From positions 1 to 8,470 of the forward strand of contig CAMLOR010000142.1 of assembly GCA_946481615.1 (NCBI GenBank): a DNA stretch of 8,470 nt, written 5' to 3'. The DNA comes from an uncultured Aquimonas sp. (lineage in GTDB: Bacteria > Pseudomonadota > Gammaproteobacteria > Xanthomonadales > Xanthomonadaceae). Within the stretch, counting starts at the first letter, position 1. Each line of letters opens with the position of its first letter. The position numbers and the translations under genes are program-made. Below the pieces are notes generated by a model. That model ran no database searches, was not told the origin of the DNA, and saw nothing but the letters and a program-made list of their open reading frames with translations. Positions 1 through 7,042 of this stretch are shown in pieces.

Positions 1-628
1 CCGACAGCGACTGCTGCACGGACTCGGGCATGGTGTCGACCATCGGCGTCCAGAAAATGCCCGGCGCCACCGTGTTCACGCGGATGCCGAAGCGCGCCAG
101 CTCGCGCGCCATCGGCAGCGTCATGCCGACGACGCCGCCCTTCGAGGCCGAATAGGCGGCCTGGCCGATCTGGCCTTCGTACGCGGCCACGCTGGCGGTG
201 TTGACGATCGCGCCGCGCTCGCCGTCTTCACCGGCTTCGTTGTGCTGCATCAGCGCCGCCGCGGCCTTGGCCACGTTGAAACTGCCGACGAGATTCACCA
301 TCACGGTGCCGGCGAACTGCGACAACGGCATCGCGCCTTCCTTGCCCAGCACGCGGCCGGCGCCGAGGATGCCCGCGCAGTTGATGGCGGCGTTGAGCCC
401 GCCCATGGACTCGCGCGCGGCGGCCACGGCGTTCGCCACGTCGGCTTCGCTGGTCACATCCACCTTGTGGAAGGTGGCCTTCAATGCGGCGGCGGCTTCC
501 GCGCCCTTCTGCTCGTTGACATCGAACAGCGCCACCTTCGCGCCCTGCGCCACCAGATGCTGCGCCGTGGCGAGCCCCAGGCCGGACACGCCGCCCGTGA
601 TCACCGCCCGCACGTTCGTCAGTTTCAT
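1..628 (-). CDS. HSD10-like short-chain dehydrogenase/reductase, 3' end outside window
   Basis: This is a classical SDR oxidoreductase that uses NAD(H), most like the HSD10 / 3-hydroxyacyl-CoA (2-methyl-3-hydroxybutyryl-CoA) dehydrogenase group, which acts in cytoplasmic fatty-acid and branched-chain acyl-CoA oxidation. The 209 visible residues show the Rossmann glycine motif TGGVSGLG (11-18), an Asp at the end of strand 2 (D36, favouring NAD over NADP), NCAG (83-86), and the catalytic set S146, Y159 and K163 in NTASV and YSASK. The stretch from NTASVAAYEGQIGQAAYSAS onward is nearly the human HSD10 text as I recall it. The family is about 255 residues long, so roughly 45 C-terminal residues lie beyond base 1. 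The ATG at 628 gives the right spacing to the glycine motif and is preceded by a G-rich stretch (CGGGGGTCC). The substrate is inferred from family resemblance only. It is probably transcribed separately from the upstream RHS unit. Confidence 0.93.
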   Translation of the reverse strand, partial: MKLTNVRAVITGGVSGLGLATAQHLVAQGAKVALFDVNEQKGAEAAAALKATFHKVDVTSEADVANAVAAARESMGGLNAAINCAGILGAGRVLGKEGAMPLSQFAGTVMVNLVGSFNVAKAAAALMQHNEAGEDGERGAIVNTASVAAYEGQIGQAAYSASKGGVVGMTLPMARELARFGIRVNTVAPGIFWTPMVDTMPESVQQSLS

Positions 629-654
629 GAAGGACCCCCGTTTCGAGGGCGCGG

Positions 655-663
655 ATTGTAGCA
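655..663 (-). promoter_or_regulatory. Candidate extended -10 promoter for the SDR gene
   Basis: On the minus strand the sequence reads TGCTACAAT: a TACAAT hexamer (five of six matches to TATAAT) directly preceded by the TGn extended -10 element. It lies 26 nt before the ATG at 628, which would give a leader of about 20 nt. No convincing -35 hexamer is visible at 16-18 nt, as is common for extended -10 promoters. The call is by inspection only. Confidence 0.4.
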
Positions 664-719
664 GCGGGGCGGGGCAGTCGCGTCATAGACGGGAAGTGCT
701 TACGATCTCCGGGGCAGTC

Positions 720-796
720 CACCGTGCGGCGCACGTTGTCGAGCGGATCGTGGGCGTAGTTGTCGTTGTCGTGGCGTTCGTGACGCTGTCGAGACG
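720..796 (-). pseudogene. Frameshifted RHS core remnant (YD-repeat scrap)
   Basis: This 77-bp stretch is a degraded copy of the part of the RHS gene at 3262-3342 (81 bp, residues 1234-1260). The first 27 bases, 720-746, are identical to 3262-3288, and similarity continues to 796. Translated, the remnant gives RLxSVTNA, then a 4-nt deletion that shifts frame, then YAHDPLDNVRRTV, against RLISVTNA...YAYDPLDNVRRTV in the intact gene. There is no start codon and no continuing RHS reading frame. It begins within a few bases of the stop codon of the second immunity candidate and has the same orientation as the RHS gene. It is best read as the leftover of another RHS gene or of a tip exchange. The piece comes from about 260 residues before the tip, so it is not the textbook core fragment that directly precedes an orphan tip. 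Confidence 0.8.
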
Positions 797-800
797 TGAA

Positions 801-1331
801 TCATCTGCTGCGCTCTGCTGCGTCGCTACTCGATGCGGAAATGGAAGTAATGTCTTCCTTGAATCCGGGAACAAGAATTGCGTTTGTCCAGTAGACGTTT
901 CCTTCCAGGGTGACGTTGACGAATCCTTGCGGCGACCCAACGCGATACACCTCGCCGGCTCGCTCCTGAAATGCGCCGTCGAGTGGAAGGGCGTATTTGC
1001 AGCGCCCGATTTTCCCGACAGGATTGTTGCGCGCATTCTCGAGAAACAGCGTGTATGTCCGACCCGGCTCCAGGGGGGCATCGGAACACACGTTAGTCTC
1101 CATCCTTTCAATGCCTTTTGTGCCCTTAAGAACGACAGTTCGCGCGACTCGGATCATGTATCCCCAGCATCTGTCTTTGCCTCGGCATTTCCCGTTGATT
1201 TCCTTTACATCGCCAACGACCACGAGATCGGAGGCCTTGTACAGTTCCTTCACGTCTCGATCGAGTGTCGATATCGCTACGGCGTTCGTCGAGAGAACAA
1301 GGAGGCAGAGAAATAACAAGATCGTGTTCAT
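801..1331 (-). CDS. Exported four-cysteine protein, candidate immunity protein/inhibitor (paralogue A)
   Basis: This is a 176-residue protein of unrecognised family. Residues 1-19 look like a Sec signal peptide (hydrophobic, ending AVA), although the n-region has no Lys or Arg. The mature part has four cysteines (C49, C55, C82, C111), all aligned with those of the neighbouring 1423-1938 product. Shared blocks include ELY, GKC, LKG, TYTLFL, RCKY, DGAF and YRV. The order 'SDLVVVGDV - strand - VLKG - strand - C - PLEPGRTYTLFL - GRCKYAL' recalls OB-fold NTR/TIMP-type domains; this is pattern recognition, not a search result. It is the second gene after the RHS toxin candidate, 91 nt after the first paralogue. 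The ATG at 1331 was chosen because it yields the signal peptide, though its Shine-Dalgarno is poor. A CATAAT hexamer at 1364-1369 could be a weak -10 for this gene alone. The Ser-rich tail (SISASSSDAAERSR) is absent from the paralogue. Confidence 0.82.
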   Translation of the reverse strand: MNTILLFLCLLVLSTNAVAISTLDRDVKELYKASDLVVVGDVKEINGKCRGKDRCWGYMIRVARTVVLKGTKGIERMETNVCSDAPLEPGRTYTLFLENARNNPVGKIGRCKYALPLDGAFQERAGEVYRVGSPQGFVNVTLEGNVYWTNAILVPGFKEDITSISASSSDAAERSR

Positions 1332-1422
1332 ATCAATTTCTGGAATCTTGTGAGTCGTTGCGCATTATGCTTCCGGTATGGACTTCGACATCCCATTCAA
1401 CTCTGCACTGCCATCCAGGCTT

Positions 1423-1938
1423 TCAATCTTTCGCGGAAAAGTTTTCCGCAAGCTTCTCGTCGAAGTCCGTCACACGGATTGCGTCGGTGTAGTAGCTCTC
1501 TCCAAAACGAGCCACGATCACGGCGCTCTCGTGCGATCGTACTCGGTACGTGTAGTCGCCGCGCTTCTCGAAAGCTCCATCCCTGCTGAGGATGTACTTG
1601 CATCTGTAGTCATCGGCAGGGCTGTCCTTTGCATCGAATAGAAACAGGGTGTAGGTGACGTTCAGATCTAATGGAATCAGCGAACAGATGCTAATTGTGC
1701 TCGTTGCGGGAGCCGAGCCCTTCAACATCCGTTTTACGACAGCCCCGAGTCGATAACCAGGGCATTCCCGGTTTGATACGCATTTCCCCTCGATCTCGGT
1801 GATCCTGGCTTCCGTAATCGCTTGAGCGTCCTCGTAGAGTTCTGACACAGTCCGATCTGCGATCGATAGAGCCAAGACTTCGCCTGTGGCAACCAATGCG
1901 AGCAGCACGCAGGAGCCAATCATATAGAGCAATCTCAT
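1423..1938 (-). CDS. Exported four-cysteine protein, candidate immunity protein/inhibitor (paralogue B)
   Basis: This is a 171-residue protein of unrecognised family starting 9 nt after the RHS stop codon. A Sec signal peptide is likely (R2, hydrophobic core, ending VLA at residue 23), so the product should act in the periplasm. The mature part has cysteines C53, C59, C85 and C113, matched one for one in the downstream paralogue, consistent with two disulphides. Its position directly after the toxin-like RHS tip, on the same strand and with coupled translation, is where cognate immunity genes are found in polymorphic toxin loci. The 'MLKG - strand - C - PLDLNVTYTLFL - RCKY' order is the same NTR/TIMP-like pattern as in the paralogue. 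Immunity and inhibitor roles are inferred from context and not shown by the sequence. The end of the gene contains a perfect 8-bp inverted repeat around one base (1433-1449). Confidence 0.88.
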   Translation of the reverse strand: MRLLYMIGSCVLLALVATGEVLALSIADRTVSELYEDAQAITEARITEIEGKCVSNRECPGYRLGAVVKRMLKGSAPATSTISICSLIPLDLNVTYTLFLFDAKDSPADDYRCKYILSRDGAFEKRGDYTYRVRSHESAVIVARFGESYYTDAIRVTDFDEKLAENFSAKD

Positions 1939-1944
1939 GTCGTA

Positions 1945-1949
1945 CTCCT
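1945..1949 (-). promoter_or_regulatory. Ribosome binding site overlapping the RHS stop codon
   Basis: AGGAG lies 6 nt before the ATG at 1938 and shares bases with the TAG stop of the RHS gene (1948-1950). This fixes the start of the first immunity candidate and implies translational coupling, so that immunity protein is made whenever the toxin is completed. Confidence 0.8.
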
Positions 1950-4900
1950 AGTAGGAATTCATGACTTGGTCTTTATGAACGTCGACCGCGCGTTCAAACT
2001 CGCATCCGAGGGATGCGCACGGGCCTTTGTTCAGTTCCTCAAGCCGCTTGTATTGGTGCAATCCGTCCAAATGCAGCGTCTCGTGAAGGAAAACGCCAAC
2101 GCGCGTCGGGTCATTGCGCATGAAGTATCGTGAGGAGTTGAAAGTCAGCCTCCCGGGCCCGTACTCCGCATAAGCCACGGACCCTTGCGGTAGCGGCGTG
2201 CCTTTGAAGGTGCCCATCGACCAGTCGCTCGAATCGATTTGCAAGGCAGAAATCCTGTTGATGGCCTTGATGGCTCTCGAATCCCCCGAGATTTGCGCGA
2301 CTTGTCCAGCCCGGTTTCCGTCACTTACCAGGCGTTCGGTTTCCTTGGCTTGAACTGCCGCGGCACGAGTGGGACCAACATGGGTCACCATACTCGCGGT
2401 CAGCTTCTGGGGAACCAGCGCAGTTTTGGCCATGGCCGCCACGGCGACTGTGCTGGAACAAATGTGCGAGCCGGTGATCTTGGAGCATCGACCGTCCGGA
2501 TCCACAAACGTGTAAGGGTTGTTGTTGGCATAAGCGTATCTATTGAAGTTGCCCGCCCGCGCCGGATCCGGATCCGGGCTGATGAAGGTCGGCAGGTTCG
2601 GGTCGAAGTAGCGCTGCTGCATGTAGATCAGCGGCCCGACTTCGTCGGTCGCGTGCTTGGTGAAGCCGGGTCCGTTGCGGTAGATGCCGTCGTAGGGCGT
2701 GCCGTAGGGCATGAGGCGGCTGCGGTAGACGCGGGTGCCGGCGCTCGAGGTCTTGACTGTCGGCGTGCCGCGGTGGTCGCTGTGCAGGTAGTTCACCGTC
2801 GCGGTTTCGCTGTCGAGCGGGCGGGTGCGTTCGGCGACCAGCGTGCCGCTCAGATGGAAGAATTCGGTGCGTTCGTCGGTGCCCTGGTCTTCGACGTACA
2901 GCAGTTCGCCGGCGCGGCTGTAGACCTGGTAGCGGGTGCCGAACGCGGGAACGGTGGATGCGATCCGGTGGTTGTGGGCGTCGTATTGGTGGGTCGCAGT
3001 GTCCTGGAAGGCCATCAGGCGCCGGGCGCGGTCGAAGGTGAACGTGTCGGTGGTGACGAGCAAGGGGTCTTCGAATCCGTTCCTGTGCACCGTGGGCGGC
3101 ACGACGGCGGGTGGAGCGCTGGGAATGGTGGTCGTGCGGGTGGCCAGTTCGCCGCGCTCGTTCCAGCCGTAGTCGAGCAGCGCGGCGCTGCCGACGGTGG
3201 TGATCTGGCTCAGGCGCTGTGTCGCCGCATTCAGCTGGAAGCGGCGGTCGATGCCGCCTCGCACCGTGCGGCGCACGTTGTCGAGCGGGTCATAGGCGTA
3301 GGTTTCGTTGCCGGTCGGGGCGTTCGTCACGCTGATGAGGCGGTCGCGCTTGTCGTAGGTGAGCGTGCGGGTTTCGGCCGGCTGGCCGTCGGGATCGATC
3401 ACGCCGTCGGTCAGCATCTTGAGGTTGCCGTTCGCGTCGTAGGCCAGCGTGTGATCGAGCCATTTCGTGCCCGAGCGCAGGTCGGATATCTGCGAGGGCA
3501 GCAGGCGATCGTTGAGCGTGACCGTGCGGTTGGTGAGATTGCCGTAGGCGAAGCCGGCCAGCAGGCCGTTGCGGTGATAGCTGGCGTTGGTGGCGTAGGC
3601 GCCGGCCTGACGCGGCTCGCCGTAGGCATTGGGATTGAAACCGATGCCATGGCCGCTCGGATACGTCAGATTCGAAACGTCGCCGCGCGTGTTGTAGGCC
3701 CATGTCAGCGCGAAGGGCGCGGCCACGCCCGCGATTGCCAGCGATTCCTTTTCCAGCAGGCGGCGCCGCTTGTAGGTGTAGGTCCAGGTGTTGAGCGGCG
3801 AGACGAAGGGCGGGGCCGCCGTGTTGCCGGTCGCGCTCACGGAGGCCGTCAGCATCGCGCCGTCGGCGGCATGGGTGTAGCCGACGTCGGAGGTGCCGGT
3901 GGGGTGGTTGATCCAGACCAGCCGGTTCAGGGCATCGTACTGATGCACGGACTTGTCGATCGCGGCGACGCTGCCGCGCTGGCAGTCGCTCGTGCTCGTG
4001 AGCGTGATTTGTCCCGGCGCGCGCCAGGCCAGGTTGCCGGCCGCGTCGTAGTCGAACACCGTGATGCCGGCGTCGGGCTCGATCGTCTTGCACAGGCGTT
4101 GCTGCGCGTCGTAGACGAAGCGGCGAGTGGCCGTGAGGTTTTCGGTGACGCCGCCGGGCGGGGTGTAGGGGCCGCTGCGGGTGAGCGTGAGCGGCTTGCC
4201 GAACCCGTCGCGCGTGTAGGCGGTGGTGGTGCTTTCGGGCGCCGTGACCATCAGCGGCGCGGCGAGACTTGGTTCGTCGAAGGCCTGGTAGGTCGTCGTC
4301 GTCGAATGGCCACGCGCATTGGTGTGGACGGTCTGACCGTTGGCGTAGCTGGTGCTCGTGGCGAGCGTGCCCAGTTCCGAGTCGACGGCGGTGCCGGTGA
4401 TCCGTCCGAGCGCGTCGTAGAGCGTGTCGGTGCCCGCGTTGAACGCGGCGTCGGTGTAGTTCGCGAAGGTCGCGACCGGGTACGAGGCGAACGTCTCGCG
4501 ATGGCTCCAGTCGAAGAGGCGCCGCACGGCGCGCACGCCGGCGCTGCCGTCGGTGGTGGATTCGCGCGTGAGGATGGGGCGCCAGAACGCGTCGTAGAAG
4601 GTTTCCTTCCTGCGCGTCCCGGTGCTGACGGTGTGGCGCCAGTGGCCGGCCGGGATGCCGTACTCGGCCACGGCCACGCGCACGAAACCCGACGTCGTCT
4701 GGGACCAGGCGGAGGTGTCACACACGCCCGCTTGCGTTTCCGAGGGATGGGTGACCGTGGCCAGCCGGCCCATCATGTCGTAGCCGTAGCAGGTCTTGTA
4801 GCCCAGTTCGTCGGTGACCGAATCGATCTCGCCGCGGTCGTTGACGACGGCGGTTTCAGTATCGAACACGCCCGCCTGCCTGAGCTGGGTCGGGTAGGTG

Positions 4901-7041
4901 ATCGTCTGCGGCACGCCGCGCTTCCAGTTCGACAGCGTGATCGTGTGGCCGGCGCCGTCGGCGATCGTCTTGAGCGTGCCGGCCTGCGTCCCCGCGGCCA
5001 GTTCGTAGGTCGACACGCTCTGCAGCTGCTCGAAGGCATAGGTCTTCCAGGGCATCGCCTTCGCATCGTAGTCGGTGCGCGATTCGATGAGGTTCGGCGC
5101 GGTGTTCGTGTTGGTCGACGACTGGATCTGGCCCAGCACCCAGAGCGCCGCGTTGTCGTGGTAGGCGGTGAGATCGGTGCGATCGCCGAACGGGCTGTAG
5201 CGGCGCGTTTTGGTCGCGCGGCCGAAGGCATCGAGACACGGCAGCGACTGCCCGTGGCATTCGGCGGGGATTTGCCAGGTGTAGGCCTTCGCGTCGCGCG
5301 TCGTCGTGCGCGTGACGACGGGGCGTTGCGCCGAGGCGCTGAATTCGTCCACGCCGACGGCGTTGACGTTCCCGAGGCGATACGGCATCGGAAACGCGTA
5401 GGGACTGCCGGGCACGGCCTGGTTGAAGACGGTTTCCGCGAGGTAGGCGTGGGCGCGCACCTCGTGCACGATGCCGCCCTTCTTCACCTCGGTCTTCAGC
5501 AGGCGGCCTTCGTTCGATTGGTGATCCTTGCCGAAGGTATGCATCGTCTGCACGCCGTCGGGGTCCGTCACCGTGACCGTTTTGGTGTGCGGGCCCGGCG
5601 GCGGCGTGTAGGCGCCGTGCTCCGGGCTGTCGTAGGCCGCGTTGTCGCCGCCCAGGTCCGCGTAGGCGTAGCTGGTGGTGCCGGGCGCAAGCGCCGGGCC
5701 GGAAATCGCCTTGGCGGAGAGGGTCAGCGTGTCGTGGAACAGCGCCGGCTCGTTCAACTTCATGCCGCCGTCGTCGTAGTTGCGGCAGCCCAGTGGCACG
5801 TTGGCGCGCCCGTGGCGCCGGGGCTGGAAGGTGTAATCGGCCCGCGCGCCCGAGGGGTGCGTGATCGAGTAGACGCCGCCGCCCGCAGGGTAGGCGCCGC
5901 CGTTGGAGGTGTTGAACATCGGCATCCAGGTGCAGGGGCGCGCCGGATTCGCCTGCGCGTACTTGAGCGCGTTGGGGCCGTGCGCGGGATCGGGCTCGTA
6001 CTGGAGTTCGTGTGCGAGTTGGCTGCGGTCGAACGACCAAGTGCCGGTGTCCGGATTCGTCACGCTCGACAGCGCGGTGCCGAATCCCGCGGCGAAGGCG
6101 TAGCCGAAACTCCAGGTGCGCTGGTGCGCCGTGGCCGAATCCAGTTGCCCGAAATCGCCGAAGCCCGGCACGCCCGCGATGCGGCTCGCGGCATACGCGA
6201 ACTCGATCTTGCGGCCGTCGCTGGCTTCGATCCTTTGCAGGTCGTTGCGCAGCGCCGCGGCGGGATTCCACACGTAGTCGACGGTGTTTCCGAAGCGGTC
6301 CTCGATTTTCGACAGGTACATCCGCACGTCGCGGCGCTGCATCGGTGCGGAGACGTGGTAGGCATCGATCTGCCGGTAGAGCGGTGGATGATCGCGCACC
6401 ACGCGGTGCGAGAACGTGTATTTCAGGCCGTCCGGCGCGTGGCCGACATAGGTGGGAGAACCGGAAGGGGCGCCGGCCTGGCACTGGAAGAACCAGCCGT
6501 CCTTCGTGCGCCATTTCGACACCGCGAACGCCGGCTTGGGCACCTTGTTCTCGTGCACGAGTTCCGCGGCCACCACCATCTGTTCGAGCATCGAGGCGCT
6601 TTCACCGTCCACGTGAAGCTGCAGGCCGTGCCAGTAGTCGCGCCGCAGGAACTGCACGCCGCCGATCGGCAGCGGCGACGGGGGCAGGGGTTGGTCGCAA
6701 CCGATCAGCGCTTCCCAGCCCGCCGGGAAAATGCCGCCGATGTAGGGCACGTCCAGTTGCCAGTCGCACAGCGCCTGCGGAAACGCCTTGTCTTGCAGAT
6801 CGAGGAAGCGGCGCAGCCGCACCGGCAGCGCGTTGTTGCCGGGCAGGTCGATATCGGTGGCGGCAAAGGTGACGGTGCCGTCGAACAGACTGATCGCATC
6901 GCCGAAGAGGCCGTCGCCGAGCGGCGATACGACTTCGGTTGCGCGGATCCGTTTGGCATATTCGTCGCCCCAGCCGGCCCAGGCCGGGGCTGTGGTCGTC
7001 AGGAAGGCCGAGACGGCGACGAGGAGACCGGGCAGGCGCAT
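1948..7041 (-). CDS. Sec-exported RHS/YD-repeat protein with C-terminal metallopeptidase-like tip (polymorphic toxin candidate)
   Basis: This is a 1697-residue RHS-family protein. Residues 1-22 form a Sec signal peptide (hydrophobic core, AWA before G23). Residues about 39-80 hold the usual N-terminal block (LFGDAISLFDGTVTFAATD, then LPGNNALPV). YD repeats are clear from about 754 to 1353, for example YDMMGRL (Y754), YDALGRI (Y875), YDAQQRL (Y977) and YDAHNH (Y1353). The RHS-associated core follows from YLHSDHRGTP (Y1418) through RYFDPNLPTFISPDPDP and YAYANNNPYTF to DPDGR (R1518). In this family the YD repeats form a hollow cage that encloses the C-terminal tip. The remaining 179 residues are unrelated to the core and carry HExxH. 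No PAAR, VgrG or T6SS adaptor is seen, so export by Sec is more likely than by T6SS. The start at 7041 is fixed by AGGAG 6 nt upstream and by the signal peptide. The toxin role is inferred from architecture; a cell-surface or self-processing role is possible. Confidence 0.95.
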   Translation of the reverse strand: MRLPGLLVAVSAFLTTTAPAWAGWGDEYAKRIRATEVVSPLGDGLFGDAISLFDGTVTFAATDIDLPGNNALPVRLRRFLDLQDKAFPQALCDWQLDVPYIGGIFPAGWEALIGCDQPLPPSPLPIGGVQFLRRDYWHGLQLHVDGESASMLEQMVVAAELVHENKVPKPAFAVSKWRTKDGWFFQCQAGAPSGSPTYVGHAPDGLKYTFSHRVVRDHPPLYRQIDAYHVSAPMQRRDVRMYLSKIEDRFGNTVDYVWNPAAALRNDLQRIEASDGRKIEFAYAASRIAGVPGFGDFGQLDSATAHQRTWSFGYAFAAGFGTALSSVTNPDTGTWSFDRSQLAHELQYEPDPAHGPNALKYAQANPARPCTWMPMFNTSNGGAYPAGGGVYSITHPSGARADYTFQPRRHGRANVPLGCRNYDDGGMKLNEPALFHDTLTLSAKAISGPALAPGTTSYAYADLGGDNAAYDSPEHGAYTPPPGPHTKTVTVTDPDGVQTMHTFGKDHQSNEGRLLKTEVKKGGIVHEVRAHAYLAETVFNQAVPGSPYAFPMPYRLGNVNAVGVDEFSASAQRPVVTRTTTRDAKAYTWQIPAECHGQSLPCLDAFGRATKTRRYSPFGDRTDLTAYHDNAALWVLGQIQSSTNTNTAPNLIESRTDYDAKAMPWKTYAFEQLQSVSTYELAAGTQAGTLKTIADGAGHTITLSNWKRGVPQTITYPTQLRQAGVFDTETAVVNDRGEIDSVTDELGYKTCYGYDMMGRLATVTHPSETQAGVCDTSAWSQTTSGFVRVAVAEYGIPAGHWRHTVSTGTRRKETFYDAFWRPILTRESTTDGSAGVRAVRRLFDWSHRETFASYPVATFANYTDAAFNAGTDTLYDALGRITGTAVDSELGTLATSTSYANGQTVHTNARGHSTTTTYQAFDEPSLAAPLMVTAPESTTTAYTRDGFGKPLTLTRSGPYTPPGGVTENLTATRRFVYDAQQRLCKTIEPDAGITVFDYDAAGNLAWRAPGQITLTSTSDCQRGSVAAIDKSVHQYDALNRLVWINHPTGTSDVGYTHAADGAMLTASVSATGNTAAPPFVSPLNTWTYTYKRRRLLEKESLAIAGVAAPFALTWAYNTRGDVSNLTYPSGHGIGFNPNAYGEPRQAGAYATNASYHRNGLLAGFAYGNLTNRTVTLNDRLLPSQISDLRSGTKWLDHTLAYDANGNLKMLTDGVIDPDGQPAETRTLTYDKRDRLISVTNAPTGNETYAYDPLDNVRRTVRGGIDRRFQLNAATQRLSQITTVGSAALLDYGWNERGELATRTTTIPSAPPAVVPPTVHRNGFEDPLLVTTDTFTFDRARRLMAFQDTATHQYDAHNHRIASTVPAFGTRYQVYSRAGELLYVEDQGTDERTEFFHLSGTLVAERTRPLDSETATVNYLHSDHRGTPTVKTSSAGTRVYRSRLMPYGTPYDGIYRNGPGFTKHATDEVGPLIYMQQRYFDPNLPTFISPDPDPARAGNFNRYAYANNNPYTFVDPDGRCSKITGSHICSSTVAVAAMAKTALVPQKLTASMVTHVGPTRAAAVQAKETERLVSDGNRAGQVAQISGDSRAIKAINRISALQIDSSDWSMGTFKGTPLPQGSVAYAEYGPGRLTFNSSRYFMRNDPTRVGVFLHETLHLDGLHQYKRLEELNKGPCASLGCEFERAVDVHKDQVMNSY
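1951..2487 (-). other. RHS C-terminal tip: putative zinc metallopeptidase domain
   Basis: This is the part of the RHS gene after the core (residues 1519-1697). A Cys-containing linker (CSKITGSHICSS) leads into an Ala-rich helix region. The edge-strand-like AEYGPGRLTFNSS then precedes the zinc motif HETLH at 1653-1657, extended as HETLHLDGLH to H1662. In zincins the two His of HExxH bind zinc and the Glu is catalytic. The third ligand cannot be assigned with certainty. The candidates are H1662, which lies one residue short of the metzincin position, or a Glu in CEFERAVD (E1681 or E1683, the latter giving an ExxxD as in gluzincins). The domain is compact and ends the protein. By eye its base composition is less GC-rich than the core. 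I do not recognise the exact peptidase family. Confidence 0.75.
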
Positions 7042-7042
7042 G

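Noticed and set aside
198..1316. A 372-codon plus-strand open frame running through the SDR gene, remnant and second immunity candidate
   Set aside because: It crosses three unrelated minus-strand features, its translation shows no domain, and the SDR frame opposite has a complete catalytic motif set.
1909..1938. Lipobox in the first immunity candidate (IGSC at residues 7-10)
   Set aside because: The Cys is too close to the N-terminus and lies within the hydrophobic core; a signal peptidase I site at VLA (residue 23) fits better.
2056..2085. Exact metzincin signature HExxHxxGxxH in the RHS tip
   Set aside because: The third His falls at position 10 rather than 11 of the motif. Only HExxH can be claimed; the third ligand is open.
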